NCBI RefSeq assembly: GCF_001429605.1
Contig: NZ_LMSS01000005.1
Location: 570,608-634,607, forward strand
Source: Phycicoccus sp. Soil802
Lineage (GTDB): Bacteria; Actinomycetota; Actinomycetes; Actinomycetales; Dermatophilaceae
Length of the DNA stretch: 64,000 nucleotides
Direction of reading: 5' to 3'
Part shown: positions 1 to 8,978 of the stretch, one piece after another
Position numbering within the stretch: position 1 is the first letter of the stretch
Layout of the letters: every line of letters starts with the position of its first letter
Program-made: the position numbers and the translations under genes
Notes under the pieces: generated by a model
Told to the model about the DNA's origin: nothing
Seen by the model: only the letters and a program-made list of their open reading frames with translations
Databases searched by the model: none

Positions 1-2124
1 GCCCTCCAGGCGGTGCTCGAGAACCTCGTCGACGGGGTTTCCGAGCCGGGACCCGAGGAGCTCCGCCTCGCCCTCGCCCAGACCGAGCGCCTCGGCCGGC
101 TGGTCAACGACCTGCTGGACCTCTCGCGCGTCGAGGAAGGCGTGACACCGTTGCGGGTCAAGGAGATCCGCCTGGCGGACTTCCTGACCGAGGCGGTCGC
201 GCAGGCTCGGGTCGACGGGCTGCGCTACGCCGTGACGGTCGAGCCCGAGACCCTGACCGTGCCCGCCGACCCCGACCGGCTGCACCAGCTGCTCGCGAAC
301 CTCATCGACAACGCCTCGCGGCACAGCCCGTCGGGCGGCCTGGTCCAGGTCAGCGCCGAGGCTGCCGGAGGGGACGTGCTGGTCGCCGTCGCCGACGAGG
401 GGCCCGGCATCGCGGCCTCGGACCGCCGAGCCGTCTTCGAGCGCTTCACCACCAGCGCTGCCCACAACAGCGGCACCGGCCTCGGTCTGGCCATCTCGCG
501 GTGGGTCGCCCAGCTGCACGGCGGCAGCATCGCCGTCGCCGACAGCGACCGGGGCTGCCGCATCAACGTCCTGCTTCCGACGGATGCGGACCGTCCGACC
601 ACCACGAAGGAGCCCGTCATGAGCACCCTCACCCCACCCGCCCCGCTCCCGGAGAGCCCGCCGACACCGCCGCGCGACTCGCTCGCGTCGTGGTGGCCGG
701 ACGCACCGCGCCGCCGTCCCGCGATCGTCACCGCAGCGCTGGTCACCGGCGCCGCCGCCGCCATCGTCATCCCCGACCGCAGTGAGGGACTCGGCACGGC
801 CCTGGTGTTCGCCGCGGTCGTCGGGACCGTCTTCGCGGCCCGCACCGCCGTCGGAGCACAGCCGCGCTGGTCCTGGCGCGACGGCCTGGATGCCGCGATC
901 GTGGCGATGCTGCTGGCCACCTTGGTGCTGCGGGACGCGGAGTGGATCACCATCCTCTGCCTGCTCGCCGGCCTCGCGCTCGTCGCCGTGAACTCGACCC
1001 GGGCCCGCAGTGTGGTGGGGCTGCTGGCGACCGCCGCGGCCGTCCCGCTCGCGAGCCTGCGCGGCCTGCCGTGGCTCGGACGCACCCTCAAGCCCCGCAC
1101 CAGCGTCGCGGCGTGGCTCCCGGCCGCCCGGACCGCCCTCGTCTCGGTGGTGCTGCTGCTCGTCTTCGGTGCGCTCTTCGCCTCCGCTGACGCGCTGTTC
1201 GCCTCCTGGGTCGACAGCGTCACCCCCGACATCACCTGGAACGACCTGCCGGCCCGCGTGGTCCTGGCCCTGTTCATCGCGGCTGGGACGCTCGCCGCGG
1301 CATACGTCAGCATGGCTCCGCCGACCGTCGACCGACTGCAGCTGCCCCTGCGACCCAGCCGCCGGCAGTTCGAGTGGCTGGCGCCGGTGACGGTCGTCAA
1401 CGCGGTGTTCCTGCTGTTCCTCGTCGCCCAGGCCACGGCCCTGTTCGGCGGCCACGCCTACCTGCAGCGCACGACCGGGCTCACCTACGCCGACTACGTG
1501 CACGAGGGGTTCGGCCAGCTCACCGTCGCGACGATCCTCACCGTGACGGTGGTCGCGTGGGCCGCCCGCAAGGCCACGCCGGGCCGCACCCGTGACCTGG
1601 CCCTCGGCTTGCTCTGCGCCATGACCATCGTGGTGGTGGTCTCGGCCCTGCACCGGATGCACCTCTACGAAGAGGCCTACGGCTTCACCCGGCTCCGGCT
1701 GCTCGTGTCGGTCTTCGAGGGCTGGATCGGTGTGGTGGTGCTGCTGGTGATGGCGGCCGGCGTCGTGAAGGCACGCGGCTGGCTGGTGCCGATGGCGGTG
1801 CGGCTCGGGGCGGTCGGCCTGTTGGGGCTCGCCGTCTTCAACCCCGACCTCTACATCGCGGAGCAGAACCTGGCCCGGCCCGACTCGACGATCGGGACCG
1901 ACTACGTCTACCTGGCCAACCTGTCGACGGACGCCTACCCGGCGATCTGGAAGCTGCCCCAGGAGCCGTTCGCCTGCGTCACCGGGACGGGCGAGCTGTC
2001 CAGGCCGTCCGGCGACGACTGGCTGGAGTGGAACCTCGGCCGGGCTCGGGCCCGTGGCCTGCTGGCCGAGCGGCCGATCGCCACCAGCGAGCCCGCAGGC
2101 GACGTCTGCCACCCGACCCGCTGA
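1..2124 (+). CDS. Histidine kinase C-terminus fused in frame to DUF4173 membrane domain (5' partial)
   Basis: The reading frame is open from the first base, so the sensor part and the phospho-acceptor histidine lie outside the window. What remains is the end of a HisKA helix (around LVNDLLDLSRVEEG), then a HATPase_c domain with N-box (LLANLIDNASRHSP), G1 (DEGPGI) and G2 (GTGLGL) motifs within about 200 residues. The frame then continues without a stop into about 500 residues of hydrophobic segments typical of the DUF4173/DUF4153 family, including RMHLYEEAYGFTRLRL and FNPDLYIAEQNLAR. An ATG at 619 in the same frame is preceded by a good ribosome site (GAAGGAG, 606-612), so the membrane domain may also be made separately. 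The kinase would sense an unknown signal at the membrane; the function of DUF4173 is unknown. Convergent with ksgA, 12 bases between stops. Confidence 0.85.
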   Translation, partial: ALQAVLENLVDGVSEPGPEELRLALAQTERLGRLVNDLLDLSRVEEGVTPLRVKEIRLADFLTEAVAQARVDGLRYAVTVEPETLTVPADPDRLHQLLANLIDNASRHSPSGGLVQVSAEAAGGDVLVAVADEGPGIAASDRRAVFERFTTSAAHNSGTGLGLAISRWVAQLHGGSIAVADSDRGCRINVLLPTDADRPTTTKEPVMSTLTPPAPLPESPPTPPRDSLASWWPDAPRRRPAIVTAALVTGAAAAIVIPDRSEGLGTALVFAAVVGTVFAARTAVGAQPRWSWRDGLDAAIVAMLLATLVLRDAEWITILCLLAGLALVAVNSTRARSVVGLLATAAAVPLASLRGLPWLGRTLKPRTSVAAWLPAARTALVSVVLLLVFGALFASADALFASWVDSVTPDITWNDLPARVVLALFIAAGTLAAAYVSMAPPTVDRLQLPLRPSRRQFEWLAPVTVVNAVFLLFLVAQATALFGGHAYLQRTTGLTYADYVHEGFGQLTVATILTVTVVAWAARKATPGRTRDLALGLLCAMTIVVVVSALHRMHLYEEAYGFTRLRLLVSVFEGWIGVVVLLVMAAGVVKARGWLVPMAVRLGAVGLLGLAVFNPDLYIAEQNLARPDSTIGTDYVYLANLSTDAYPAIWKLPQEPFACVTGTGELSRPSGDDWLEWNLGRARARGLLAERPIATSEPAGDVCHPTR

Positions 2125-2136
2125 CCGTGGGCGGAC

Positions 2137-3003
2137 CTAGGCGGGGGTGAGTGCGGCCCGGGCGGTCGCGATGGCGGCGAACTCCTCGATCCCCAGCTGC
2201 TCGCCGCGCGTCCGGGGGTCGATCCCGGCCGCCCGCAGGCACTCCTCGGCCCGGGGCGCCGACCCCGCCCACCCCGCCAGGGCGGCGCGCAGGGTCTTGC
2301 GCCGCTGCGCGAACGCGGCGTCGATGCAGGTGAAGGTGTCGCGCCGGCTCGCCGTGGTGATGGGAGCGGCGCGTCGTTCGAGCAGCACCAGGCCGGACTC
2401 GACGTTCGGCACCGGCCAGAAGACGCTGCGGGGCACGGTCCCCGCGAGCCGCACCGCGGCATACCAGGCGGCTTTGACGCTCGGCACCCCGTAGGCCTTC
2501 GAGCCGGGCTTGGCCGCGAGTCGCTCGGCGACCTCTAGCTGCACCATCACGAGCACGCGTTCGAGGGTGGGGAACGCCTCGAGGAAGTTCAACACGACGG
2601 GCACGGAGACGTTGTAGGGCAGGTTCGCGACGAGGGCGGTGGGCTGTGGGTCGGGCAGCTCGCGCACTTGCATCGCGTCTGCGTGCACGAGTGTCAGGCG
2701 GTCCGCGTATGCCGGTGCGAGCCGGCGCACGGTGCCCGGCAGGGCCTGCGCGAGGTTCGGGTCCACCTCCACCGCGGTGACGTGGCCGACCTCAGGCAGC
2801 AGCGCGAGGGTGAGCGACCCCAGGCCAGGGCCCACCTCGACCACGGAGTCGTCGGCGGTCACCCCGGCCAGGCGCACGATCCGCTTCACCGTGTTGGCGT
2901 CGACGACGAAGTTCTGGCCCCACTGCTTGGTCGGGCGCAGACCCAGGTCGGCGGCGATCTCCCGGATCTGGGCGGCTCCGAGGAACCCGCTCTGCTCGAC
3001 CAT
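2137..3003 (-). CDS. rsmA: 16S rRNA (adenine1518/1519-N6)-dimethyltransferase
   Basis: Also called KsgA. It dimethylates two adjacent adenines in the 3' terminal hairpin of 16S rRNA with S-adenosylmethionine, a late step of 30S assembly in the cytosol. The Rossmann SAM motif ([13 protein letters not shown]) and the catalytic NLPY signature ([11 protein letters not shown]) are present, as is the N-terminal [10 protein letters not shown] stretch of the family. Length, 288 residues, is normal. I chose the ATG at 3003 (MVEQSGFL); a GTG at 3024 in the same frame would add seven residues, and neither has a strong ribosome site. It lies downstream of rpf on the same strand but behind a strong hairpin, so it may have its own promoter. 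The order metG-tatD-rpf-ksgA is a common actinobacterial arrangement; ispE, which often follows ksgA, does not here. Confidence 0.95.
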   Translation of the reverse strand: MVEQSGFLGAAQIREIAADLGLRPTKQWGQNFVVDANTVKRIVRLAGVTADDSVVEVGPGLGSLTLALLPEVGHVTAVEVDPNLAQALPGTVRRLAPAYADRLTLVHADAMQVRELPDPQPTALVANLPYNVSVPVVLNFLEAFPTLERVLVMVQLEVAERLAAKPGSKAYGVPSVKAAWYAAVRLAGTVPRSVFWPVPNVESGLVLLERRAAPITTASRRDTFTCIDAAFAQRRKTLRAALAGWAGSAPRAEECLRAAGIDPRTRGEQLGIEEFAAIATARAALTPA

Positions 3004-3054
3004 GGCGCCGACTCTAGGGGACACCCGCGCCCCACCTTTATCGGGTCATGGGAC

Positions 3055-3101
3055 AAAGGTCCGCCTCACCCGACAAACGTTCTCGGGTGAGGCGGACCTT
3101 T
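3055..3101 (-). terminator. Hairpin terminator after rpf
   Basis: A perfect 19-bp inverted repeat (3055-3073 with 3083-3101; arm AAAGGTCCGCCTCACCCGA) encloses a 9-base loop, between the rpf stop and the ksgA start. The A-run on one side and T-run on the other allow it to act in both directions. It probably separates rpf expression from ksgA. Confidence 0.8.
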
Positions 3102-3131
3102 CAGGGGTGAAGCCCCGGAGGTGTCTGCGGG

Positions 3132-4250
3132 TCAGGCAGCGTGCGCGCAACCCCACGGGCCGAGACCGGCCTTGGCGTAGTAGCGGTTGGCGACGGTGAT
3201 CTGCTCCGCCCGCGAGGCCAGGTCGGGGCGCGACGCGAAGTCGTCCCCGCCGTTGGCCAGCCACGAGCTGATGCTGAACTGCAGGCCGCCGTAGTAGCCG
3301 TTGCCGGTGTTGATCGACCAGTTGCCGCCGGACTCGCACTGGGCGATCCGGTCCCACATGGCGGCGTTGGACAGGTTGATGCCGGCGCCGGAGGTGTCGC
3401 CCGCGTCGCGGGTCGGACGGGACTTCGTGCCCACGGCGACGATCCGGCCGACTGGCTGCTGCGTCACGGTGGCCGAGATGATCTTCTTGCTCTCGACCTT
3501 GCCGTCGACCTTGGTCACCTTGTAGGTGACGACCTTGGCGCCAGCGGAGCCGGCCTTGATGGTCTTGGTCTGGTCCTTGTAGAGGCTCGAGTCCGAGCGC
3601 TTGGTGACCGGCGGCGCGATGGCCTTGGTCTCCTTGATCCGCGTGGAGGTCACCCGCAGGACGGCGATCTTCAGGCCGGGCGTGACCGCGGTCGTCGCAC
3701 CGGGCTTGACCCGGTCGTCGGCGTCCTTGGTGATCTTCAGCTCGGACAGCACGTCAGCGACGGTCGCGCCGGTGGTGGTCGCGGTGCGGTTCTTGCCGTC
3801 GACCCGGACGACGACCTGCTTGGGCGTGGTCACGGAGAGGACCAGGCCCTGGCGGCCGAGCGGCATGGAACGGGAGGCCGACAGCTTGGCGGAGTCGGCG
3901 CGGATGCCGAGCTCCTGCAGCGCGGCCGAGACGGTGGTGGCGGTGGTCCAGTAGTCGCGCGTGCGTCCGTCGATGGTGACGGTCAGCTTGCGTCCGTAGC
4001 GGACCACGATCTTCTGGCCATCGGCCACCTGGGTGCCGGGTGCCGGGACGACCACGTCGTGCTCACGAATCGAGATGTCCTGCTTCTTGAGGATGTCACC
4101 GACAGTGCTGCCGAAGGCGTGGACTGTCGAGGCCTTGCCGTCCACCGAGAGGGTGACGGACTTGTCAAGGTGCGAGACGCCGACGGCGCCAGCGACGAGG
4201 CTGGTGACGACCGCGGCTTGGGCGATGCGTCGAACGGGACGGGTGATCAC
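3132..4250 (-). CDS. rpfB: Resuscitation-promoting factor, RpfB type
   Basis: Secreted or membrane-anchored muralytic enzyme that cleaves peptidoglycan glycan strands and promotes exit from dormancy in actinobacteria. Domains in order: an N-terminal hydrophobic segment ([17 protein letters not shown]), three DUF348 repeats, a G5 domain (region with [20 protein letters not shown]), and a C-terminal Rpf lysozyme-like domain ([18 protein letters not shown]) with the catalytic glutamate in CES and the paired cysteines (second in WGCAHAA). Length of about 372 residues matches RpfB. Start: the GTG at 4250 has GGAG four bases upstream; an ATG at 4280 gives ten more residues but has no ribosome site, and the frame stays open to 4367. 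No lipobox is seen, so the N-terminus may act as a membrane anchor. Confidence 0.92.
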   Translation of the reverse strand: MITRPVRRIAQAAVVTSLVAGAVGVSHLDKSVTLSVDGKASTVHAFGSTVGDILKKQDISIREHDVVVPAPGTQVADGQKIVVRYGRKLTVTIDGRTRDYWTTATTVSAALQELGIRADSAKLSASRSMPLGRQGLVLSVTTPKQVVVRVDGKNRTATTTGATVADVLSELKITKDADDRVKPGATTAVTPGLKIAVLRVTSTRIKETKAIAPPVTKRSDSSLYKDQTKTIKAGSAGAKVVTYKVTKVDGKVESKKIISATVTQQPVGRIVAVGTKSRPTRDAGDTSGAGINLSNAAMWDRIAQCESGGNWSINTGNGYYGGLQFSISSWLANGGDDFASRPDLASRAEQITVANRYYAKAGLGPWGCAHAA

Positions 4251-4571
4251 AATGCTCCAGAGTTCGTACTCCCCGGGCATCAGTGCGGTGTCGCGGCCCG
4301 TGTCCCGGTGGTACCTGGGACAAAGGCAGAGGGGCCGCTCTGGTCCGCCGTCGTGGCGGTTGAACAACCCCTGGTCGCGTCACCGGGAGGGTCTGACCCC
4401 GGCCAACAGTCATCCACCATGACCACCTTTTCGGCAAAGGTCAAATTTTGGTAACGGAAGAGTCCGGGTTTCGCCAAGCCACATCGATGTGATTCGCAGG
4501 GTCGTGAGCGGGGCCCTCCGCGGGTCGTCCGCAGGTCGTCCGCAGGGCACCGCGGGTCGTCCGCGGGGGTC
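4251..4571. other. Leader and promoter region of rpf
   Basis: This gene-free stretch lies between the tatD stop and the rpf start. It contains a perfect 12-bp palindrome CACATCGATGTG at 4480-4491, a relatively AT-rich block at 4432-4455 that could hold the rpf promoter, and short repeats of GTCGTCCGC at 4524-4565 just beyond the tatD stop, which may form its terminator. I looked for the c-di-AMP (ydaO) riboswitch known upstream of some actinobacterial rpf genes and did not find its conserved blocks. Confidence 0.4.
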
Positions 4572-5432
4572 TCACCAGGGGCCGTAGACGGCCTCCGCGT
4601 TGTCGCTCACGGCCTGGCAGAGGGTCGGCACCGCGACGCCCATGACCCCCGCCATCGCCCGGACCGTGAGCGGCACGAGGTACGGCGCGTTGGTCGCGCC
4701 GCGCCAGGGCGCGGGCGTCAGGTACGGCGCGTCCGTCTCGACCATGACCCGGTCGAGCGGCGTCACCGACAGCGCGTCACGCAGTCCGCGGGCGTTCTTG
4801 AAGGTCACCGTGCCGGCGAACGACAGGTAGTACCCACGGTCGGCGCAGGTGCGCGCCATCGAGACGTCGCCGGAGAAGCAGTGCATGACGGTCCGCTCAG
4901 GCGCCCCCTCCTCCTCGAGGATGCGCAGCACGTCGTCGTGGGAGTCCCGGTCGTGGATCTGCAGCGCCTTGCCGGTGCGCTTGGCGAGGTCGATGTGCCA
5001 CCGGAACGAGTCCTGTTGCACCCCAACGCCATCCGGTCCGGTGCGGTAGTAGTCCAGGCCGGTCTCGCCGATGACCCGCACTCTCGGGTGCGTGGCCAGC
5101 TCCTCGATCTCCGCGTATGCCGCGTCGAGGGTCCCAGCCTCGGCGAGCTTCGGAGCCTCGTTGGGGTGCAGGGCGATGCCGCCCAGCATCGCGGGGTGCC
5201 GGTCGACCATCTCGACGGTGAACCGTGCTCCCGGCAGGTCGCAGCCGATCTGCACCAGCCGGTCCACGCCGACCGCCTTGGCGGCCGCGATCGCGGCCGC
5301 CACGTCGGGCGCCCCTTCGCCGTCCCGGGCGATGTCGAGGTGCGTGTGGTTGTCCACGACCGGGATCGGCAGGGGGTCGGGAGCATCGGGCACCCGGTGG
5401 TGACCCCCCTTCCCCGGGTCAGCCTTCGCCAT
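4572..5432 (-). CDS. tatD: TatD family metal-dependent hydrolase
   Basis: Members are cytosolic metal-dependent nucleases (3'-5' exonuclease on DNA or RNA, or D-aminoacyl-tRNA deacylase activity in some). The TIM-barrel metal ligands are visible: HTHLD near residue 30, the glutamate of [24 protein letters not shown] and ETDAPYL. Length of about 286 residues is slightly above average because of an N-terminal extension. The ATG at 5432 was chosen; it lies inside the end of metG, so translation is probably coupled. The adjacent order metG-tatD-rpf is conserved in actinobacteria, which supports the name. Confidence 0.9.
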   Translation of the reverse strand: MAKADPGKGGHHRVPDAPDPLPIPVVDNHTHLDIARDGEGAPDVAAAIAAAKAVGVDRLVQIGCDLPGARFTVEMVDRHPAMLGGIALHPNEAPKLAEAGTLDAAYAEIEELATHPRVRVIGETGLDYYRTGPDGVGVQQDSFRWHIDLAKRTGKALQIHDRDSHDDVLRILEEEGAPERTVMHCFSGDVSMARTCADRGYYLSFAGTVTFKNARGLRDALSVTPLDRVMVETDAPYLTPAPWRGATNAPYLVPLTVRAMAGVMGVAVPTLCQAVSDNAEAVYGPW

Positions 5433-7266
5433 CACCAGGGGTGTCGCCCTCACCCGGGGCATCGTCGCGGAGCCGGGCGAGCTCCTCCTCGACGACGGCC
5501 TCGTCGAGCTTGGTGAAGATCGGTGTGGGCTTCACCACAGTCGCCCCGATGACCACGGGTTGGGACTCCCAGCGGGGGGTCTGCGAGTACTCCCCGGTGA
5601 TGATCGGGTAGCTGCGGTCGACGTCCCCGTCGTCCAGCCCCGAGACGTCCTGCAGCACCGGCATCGGCATGAAGGCGTCTTCGCCACCGCCGAACGCCGC
5701 GTGCACGGCGTTGGACGAGTGCGGCAGGAACGGCGCCAGGATGCGGTTGAGGTCGGCCACGCACTGGGTGAGCGTGTGCAGCACCGTGGCCAGCCGTTCG
5801 CGCTGGTCGTCACCCTTGAGCTTGAACGGCTCGGTGTCGGTGACGTACTTGTTCACCTCACCGACGGTGCGCATCGCCTCGGCGACCGCGGACTTGATCC
5901 GCTGCTTGGCCAGCAGGTCGCCGACGACGTCGAACGCGGCCAGCACCTTGGCGCGGACCGCCTCGTCGACCGGCTCCAGGGGCCCGGGCTGCGGGATCTC
6001 ACCGAAGCTCTTCGCGACCATCGCGGCCGTGCGGTTGACCAGGTTGCCCCAGCCGGCGACGAGCTCGGAGTTGTTGCGCTGGACGAACTCGGCCCAGGTG
6101 AAGTTGGCGTCCTGGTTCTCGGGTCCGGCGGCGCAGATGTAGTAGCGGATCGCATCCGGGCCGTAGCGCTCCAGCACGTCGCGGATGTAGATGACGTAGC
6201 CCCGGGACGTGGAGAACTGCTTGCCCTCCATGGTGAGGTACTCGCTCGACACGACCTCGGTCGGCAGGTTGAGCACCCCGAACTCACCGGGCTCGCCCCC
6301 ACGACTGCCGCGACCGGCATACCCGAGGAGCTCGGCCGGCCAGATCTGGGAGTGGAAGGTGATGTTGTCCTTGCCCATGAAGTAGTAGGACAGCGCCTCG
6401 GGGTCGTTCCACCACTCGCGCCAGCGCTCGGCGTCGCCCTGGCGACGGGCCCACTCGACCGATGCGGACAGGTAGCCGATCACGGCGTCGAACCAGACGT
6501 AGAGCTTCTTGGCGGGGTTGTCGCGCCACCCGTCGAGGGGCACGGGGATGCCCCAGTCGATGTCGCGGGTCATCGCGCGCGGGCGGATGTCGTCGAGGAT
6601 GTTCAGGCTGAACTTGATGACGTTCGGTCGCCAGGTGCCGCTCTCTTCGCGACCCGCCAGCCACTCGCGCAGGGCGTCGGCCAGCGCGGGGAGGTCGAGG
6701 AAGAAGTGCTGCGTCTCGATGAACTCCGGCACCTCGCCGTTGATCTTCGACCGCGGGTTGATCAGGTCCGTGGGCTCGAGCTGGTTGCCGCAGTTGTCGC
6801 ACTGGTCGCCGCGCGCCTCGGGGTAGGAGCAGATCGGGCAGGTGCCCTCGATGTAGCGGTCGGGCAGGGTCCGCCCGGTCGACGGGGAGATCGCACCACT
6901 CGTGGTCTGCTCGACCATGTAGCCGTTCTTCCAGACCTGGGTGAACAGCTCCTGCGCGACCGAGTAGTGGTTGGTGGTCGTGGTGCGCGTGTAGAGGTCG
7001 TAGGAGCAGCCGAGGTCGGCCAGCTCGGCGGCGATGATCGCGTGGTTGGTGTCGACCAGCTGCTGCGGTGTCACACCCTCCTTGTCCGCGAGGACGAGGA
7101 TCGGGGTGCCGTGCTCGTCGGAGCCGCTGACCATGAGGACGTCGTGGCCGGCCATCCGCATGTACCTGCTGAAGACGTCGGAGGGCACGGCGAACCCGGC
7201 CACGTGGCCGAGGTGCCGGGGACCGTTGGCGTACGGCCAGGCGACAGCAGACAGGACTTTGGACAC
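5419..7266 (-). CDS. metG: Methionyl-tRNA synthetase
   Basis: Charges tRNA(Met) with methionine in the cytosol. The class I signature HLGH follows PYANGPR near residue 18. The KMSKS loop is the FSTS variant (GKQFSTSRG), which is normal for the long-insert MetG class. Zinc-knuckle cysteines appear as CPIC and CDNC around residues 144-161, followed by the catalytic domain and the alpha-helical anticodon-binding domain. There is no C-terminal tRNA-binding (EMAPII-like) domain; the protein ends in an acidic, glycine-rich tail. Length is 615 residues. First gene of the metG-tatD unit. Confidence 0.97.
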   Translation of the reverse strand: MSKVLSAVAWPYANGPRHLGHVAGFAVPSDVFSRYMRMAGHDVLMVSGSDEHGTPILVLADKEGVTPQQLVDTNHAIIAAELADLGCSYDLYTRTTTTNHYSVAQELFTQVWKNGYMVEQTTSGAISPSTGRTLPDRYIEGTCPICSYPEARGDQCDNCGNQLEPTDLINPRSKINGEVPEFIETQHFFLDLPALADALREWLAGREESGTWRPNVIKFSLNILDDIRPRAMTRDIDWGIPVPLDGWRDNPAKKLYVWFDAVIGYLSASVEWARRQGDAERWREWWNDPEALSYYFMGKDNITFHSQIWPAELLGYAGRGSRGGEPGEFGVLNLPTEVVSSEYLTMEGKQFSTSRGYVIYIRDVLERYGPDAIRYYICAAGPENQDANFTWAEFVQRNNSELVAGWGNLVNRTAAMVAKSFGEIPQPGPLEPVDEAVRAKVLAAFDVVGDLLAKQRIKSAVAEAMRTVGEVNKYVTDTEPFKLKGDDQRERLATVLHTLTQCVADLNRILAPFLPHSSNAVHAAFGGGEDAFMPMPVLQDVSGLDDGDVDRSYPIITGEYSQTPRWESQPVVIGATVVKPTPIFTKLDEAVVEEELARLRDDAPGEGDTPGDGEG

Positions 7267-7341
7267 ACCTGAATCCTAGGGGTGGCCGCCAAACGCATTT
7301 CGGCCGCTGTCGAGACCCGCCCTGCTGCCGCCCGCGCCCTT

Positions 7342-7496
7342 CCGCACTTGTTGCTCACAGGTCCTCATCGGAGGGCCAGATCGCCGTCCCGTGACCACCG
7401 CAGCGCAACAAGTCCCATCCCTCCCGCACTTGTTGCCTGCAGATGCTCACCGGTGGCCCAGATCGCCGTCCCGTGACCACCGCAGCGCAACAAGTC
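7342..7496. repeat. Two tandem copies of a 73-base element with inverted ends
   Basis: The copies run 7342-7414 and 7424-7496, an 82-base period. Each begins with CGCACTTGTTGC and ends with GCAACAAGTC, so each can fold on a 9-bp terminal stem (ACTTGTTGC with GCAACAAGT), and the 3' half (CAGATCGCCGTCCCGTGACC and following) is nearly identical in both. The pattern resembles a REP/BIME-like or small non-autonomous repeat; no reading frame or target duplication was identified. Confidence 0.7.
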
Positions 7497-7536
7497 GATG
7501 GGCCGTGTCCCGAACCAGGTGGGCGCCGGGCGTGAG

Positions 7537-7574
7537 CCGCCCCGGTATGCCGCGTGAACGGCATACCGGGGCGG
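7537..7574 (-). terminator. Hairpin terminator of rtcB
   Basis: A perfect 16-bp stem (7537-7552 with 7559-7574) with a 6-base loop starts 13 bases beyond the rtcB stop codon. Its arms contain the word GGTATGCCG and its complement CGGCATACC, the same word used in the terminator at 14273. There is no long T-run. Confidence 0.75.
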
Positions 7575-7587
7575 TGCCCGGCCGCGG

Positions 7588-8757
7588 TCAGTCGCCCTTG
7601 ACGTTGACGACCTGCCGCAGCGTGTGCCGGACGGTCACCAGGTCGGCGGCGTCAGCCATGACCTGGTCGATGTCCTTGTACGCGCCCGGGATCTCGTCCA
7701 GGAACGCCTCGGTGTCCCTGAACTCGATGCCCTGCATCGCCTCCCGGAGCTGCTCGTGCGTGAACTGCTTCCGGGCTGCGCTCCGGCTGTACTGCCGCCC
7801 CGCACCGTGCGGTGCAGAGCTGAGCGCGACGGCGTTGCCAAGGCCCTCGACGACATACGACCGAGTTCCCATCGAGCCGGGGATCAGGCCGAGCTGGCCG
7901 GTCTTCGCCTCGATGGCTCCCTTCCGCGACACCCACAGCTGCTTCCCCCAGTGGTGCTCCTGCTGGGTGAAGTTGTGGTGGCAGTTGACCCGCTCGTGCT
8001 CGACGACCGACGTCCCGAGGAACTCCCCGAGCTGCCGCAGGACCCGGTCCATCATCTCGTCCCTGTTGAGCAGCGCGTAGTGCTGCGCCCACCGGAGCTC
8101 CCGGATGTACGCCCAGAACTCGTCCGTCCCCTCCACGAGGTAGGCGAGGTCCCGATCGGGCAGGTCGATCCAGTACCGCTCCATGAGCTGCCGTGCGATC
8201 GCGATGTGGTGCTGCGCGATCTTGTTGCCGACACCCCGCGAACCGGAGTGGAGGAAGGCCCAGACCCGGTCCTGCTCGTCAAGGCTGACTTCCACGAAGT
8301 GGTTGCCGGAGCCGAGCGTGCCGAGCTGGAGCCGCCACCGTCCGGCCCGCTGGTCGGGGTCGAACTGCGCCGAGGTCGCCATCACCTCGAGCTCGTCGAC
8401 CCTCGACTCTGCCGTGGCCACCACCTTCTGGTTTGCGGCGCCGGCCGACAGCGGGATCGCCCGCTCGATCGACTCCCGAAGCGGGGTGAGCGACCGGCCC
8501 TCCAGGTCTGCAGCAATGAACTGCGTGAGGACGGCGATCATGCCGCAGCCGATGTCGACCCCGACGGCCGCGGGCATGACGGCCCGCTCGGTCGGGATCA
8601 CCGAACCGACGGTCGCGCCGAGACCGAGGTGGGCGTCGGGCATGAGGGCGACGTGGGGGAAGACGAAGGGCATCTGTGAGGTGCGCAGCGCCTGCTCCTG
8701 GGTCTTCCCTTCGAGGATCGAGGCCCAGTTCATGAGCCGGGTAGAGATCTGATGCAT
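7588..8757 (-). CDS. rtcB: RNA-splicing ligase RtcB
   Basis: GTP- and manganese-dependent ligase that joins a 2',3'-cyclic phosphate or 3'-phosphate RNA end to a 5'-hydroxyl end, used in RNA repair or tRNA ligation in the cytosol. Family signatures include PDAHLGLGATVG, GVDIGCGM (metal-binding Asp and Cys), LGTLGSGNHFVEV, HSGSRGVGN and NCHHNF, and the GAGRQYSRS region that holds the guanylylated histidine context near the C-terminus. Length of 389 residues fits the shorter bacterial RtcB group. A strong ribosome site (AAGGAGG) precedes the ATG. No rtcA, archease or RtcR-like regulator is adjacent, so it stands alone. Confidence 0.95.
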   Translation of the reverse strand: MHQISTRLMNWASILEGKTQEQALRTSQMPFVFPHVALMPDAHLGLGATVGSVIPTERAVMPAAVGVDIGCGMIAVLTQFIAADLEGRSLTPLRESIERAIPLSAGAANQKVVATAESRVDELEVMATSAQFDPDQRAGRWRLQLGTLGSGNHFVEVSLDEQDRVWAFLHSGSRGVGNKIAQHHIAIARQLMERYWIDLPDRDLAYLVEGTDEFWAYIRELRWAQHYALLNRDEMMDRVLRQLGEFLGTSVVEHERVNCHHNFTQQEHHWGKQLWVSRKGAIEAKTGQLGLIPGSMGTRSYVVEGLGNAVALSSAPHGAGRQYSRSAARKQFTHEQLREAMQGIEFRDTEAFLDEIPGAYKDIDQVMADAADLVTVRHTLRQVVNVKGD

Positions 8758-8978
8758 GACGCACCTCCTTGATACGTAACGGATTTCGTGCAGGCGTCGC
8801 CGTGTGCGGGCCGCAGACGAGCGTGACAGGTATGCCGCGCAACCGCATCGCCTTTTCCGCTAGCGGGGCGTCGAAGGGGTTTGCCGTCGCGAGAAGGACT
8901 ACGGGTTTTTCCCGATGTGAGGCCGCGTGGGGGCGAGGACCGTGAGGAGCGCAGGACCACCCATCGGAGGAGAAACCC

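Larger units (their letters stand above)
7267..7587. other. Repeat-bearing spacer between metG and rtcB
   Basis: The spacer lies upstream of metG and downstream of rtcB, so it must hold the metG promoter. Most of it is taken up by two copies of a 73-base element and the rtcB terminator, listed separately. Beyond those, about 70 bases next to metG remain for its promoter, in which I see no clear hexamers. Confidence 0.4.

Noticed and set aside
225..1436. A 403-residue open frame on the minus strand opposite the kinase/DUF4173 gene
   Set aside because: It is low-complexity, rich in Arg, Ser, Thr and Ala, and mirrors the codon bias of a clearly conserved plus-strand gene. Such antisense frames are expected in high-GC DNA.
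3141..4454. A 437-residue plus-strand frame opposite rpf
   Set aside because: Rich in Gly, Asp, Val and Arg without domains. The minus strand encodes a complete Rpf, so this is a shadow.
4281..4480. Possible ydaO (c-di-AMP) riboswitch upstream of rpf
   Set aside because: Known for other actinobacterial rpf genes, but the conserved blocks were not found on the minus strand here.
5560..7272. A 570-residue plus-strand frame opposite metG
   Set aside because: No recognisable domain; metG on the other strand carries all synthetase motifs.
8760..8900. Minus-strand peptide-like stretch upstream of rtcB
   Set aside because: A short run looks protein-like but has no start with a ribosome site and shifts into the rtcB coding region out of frame.
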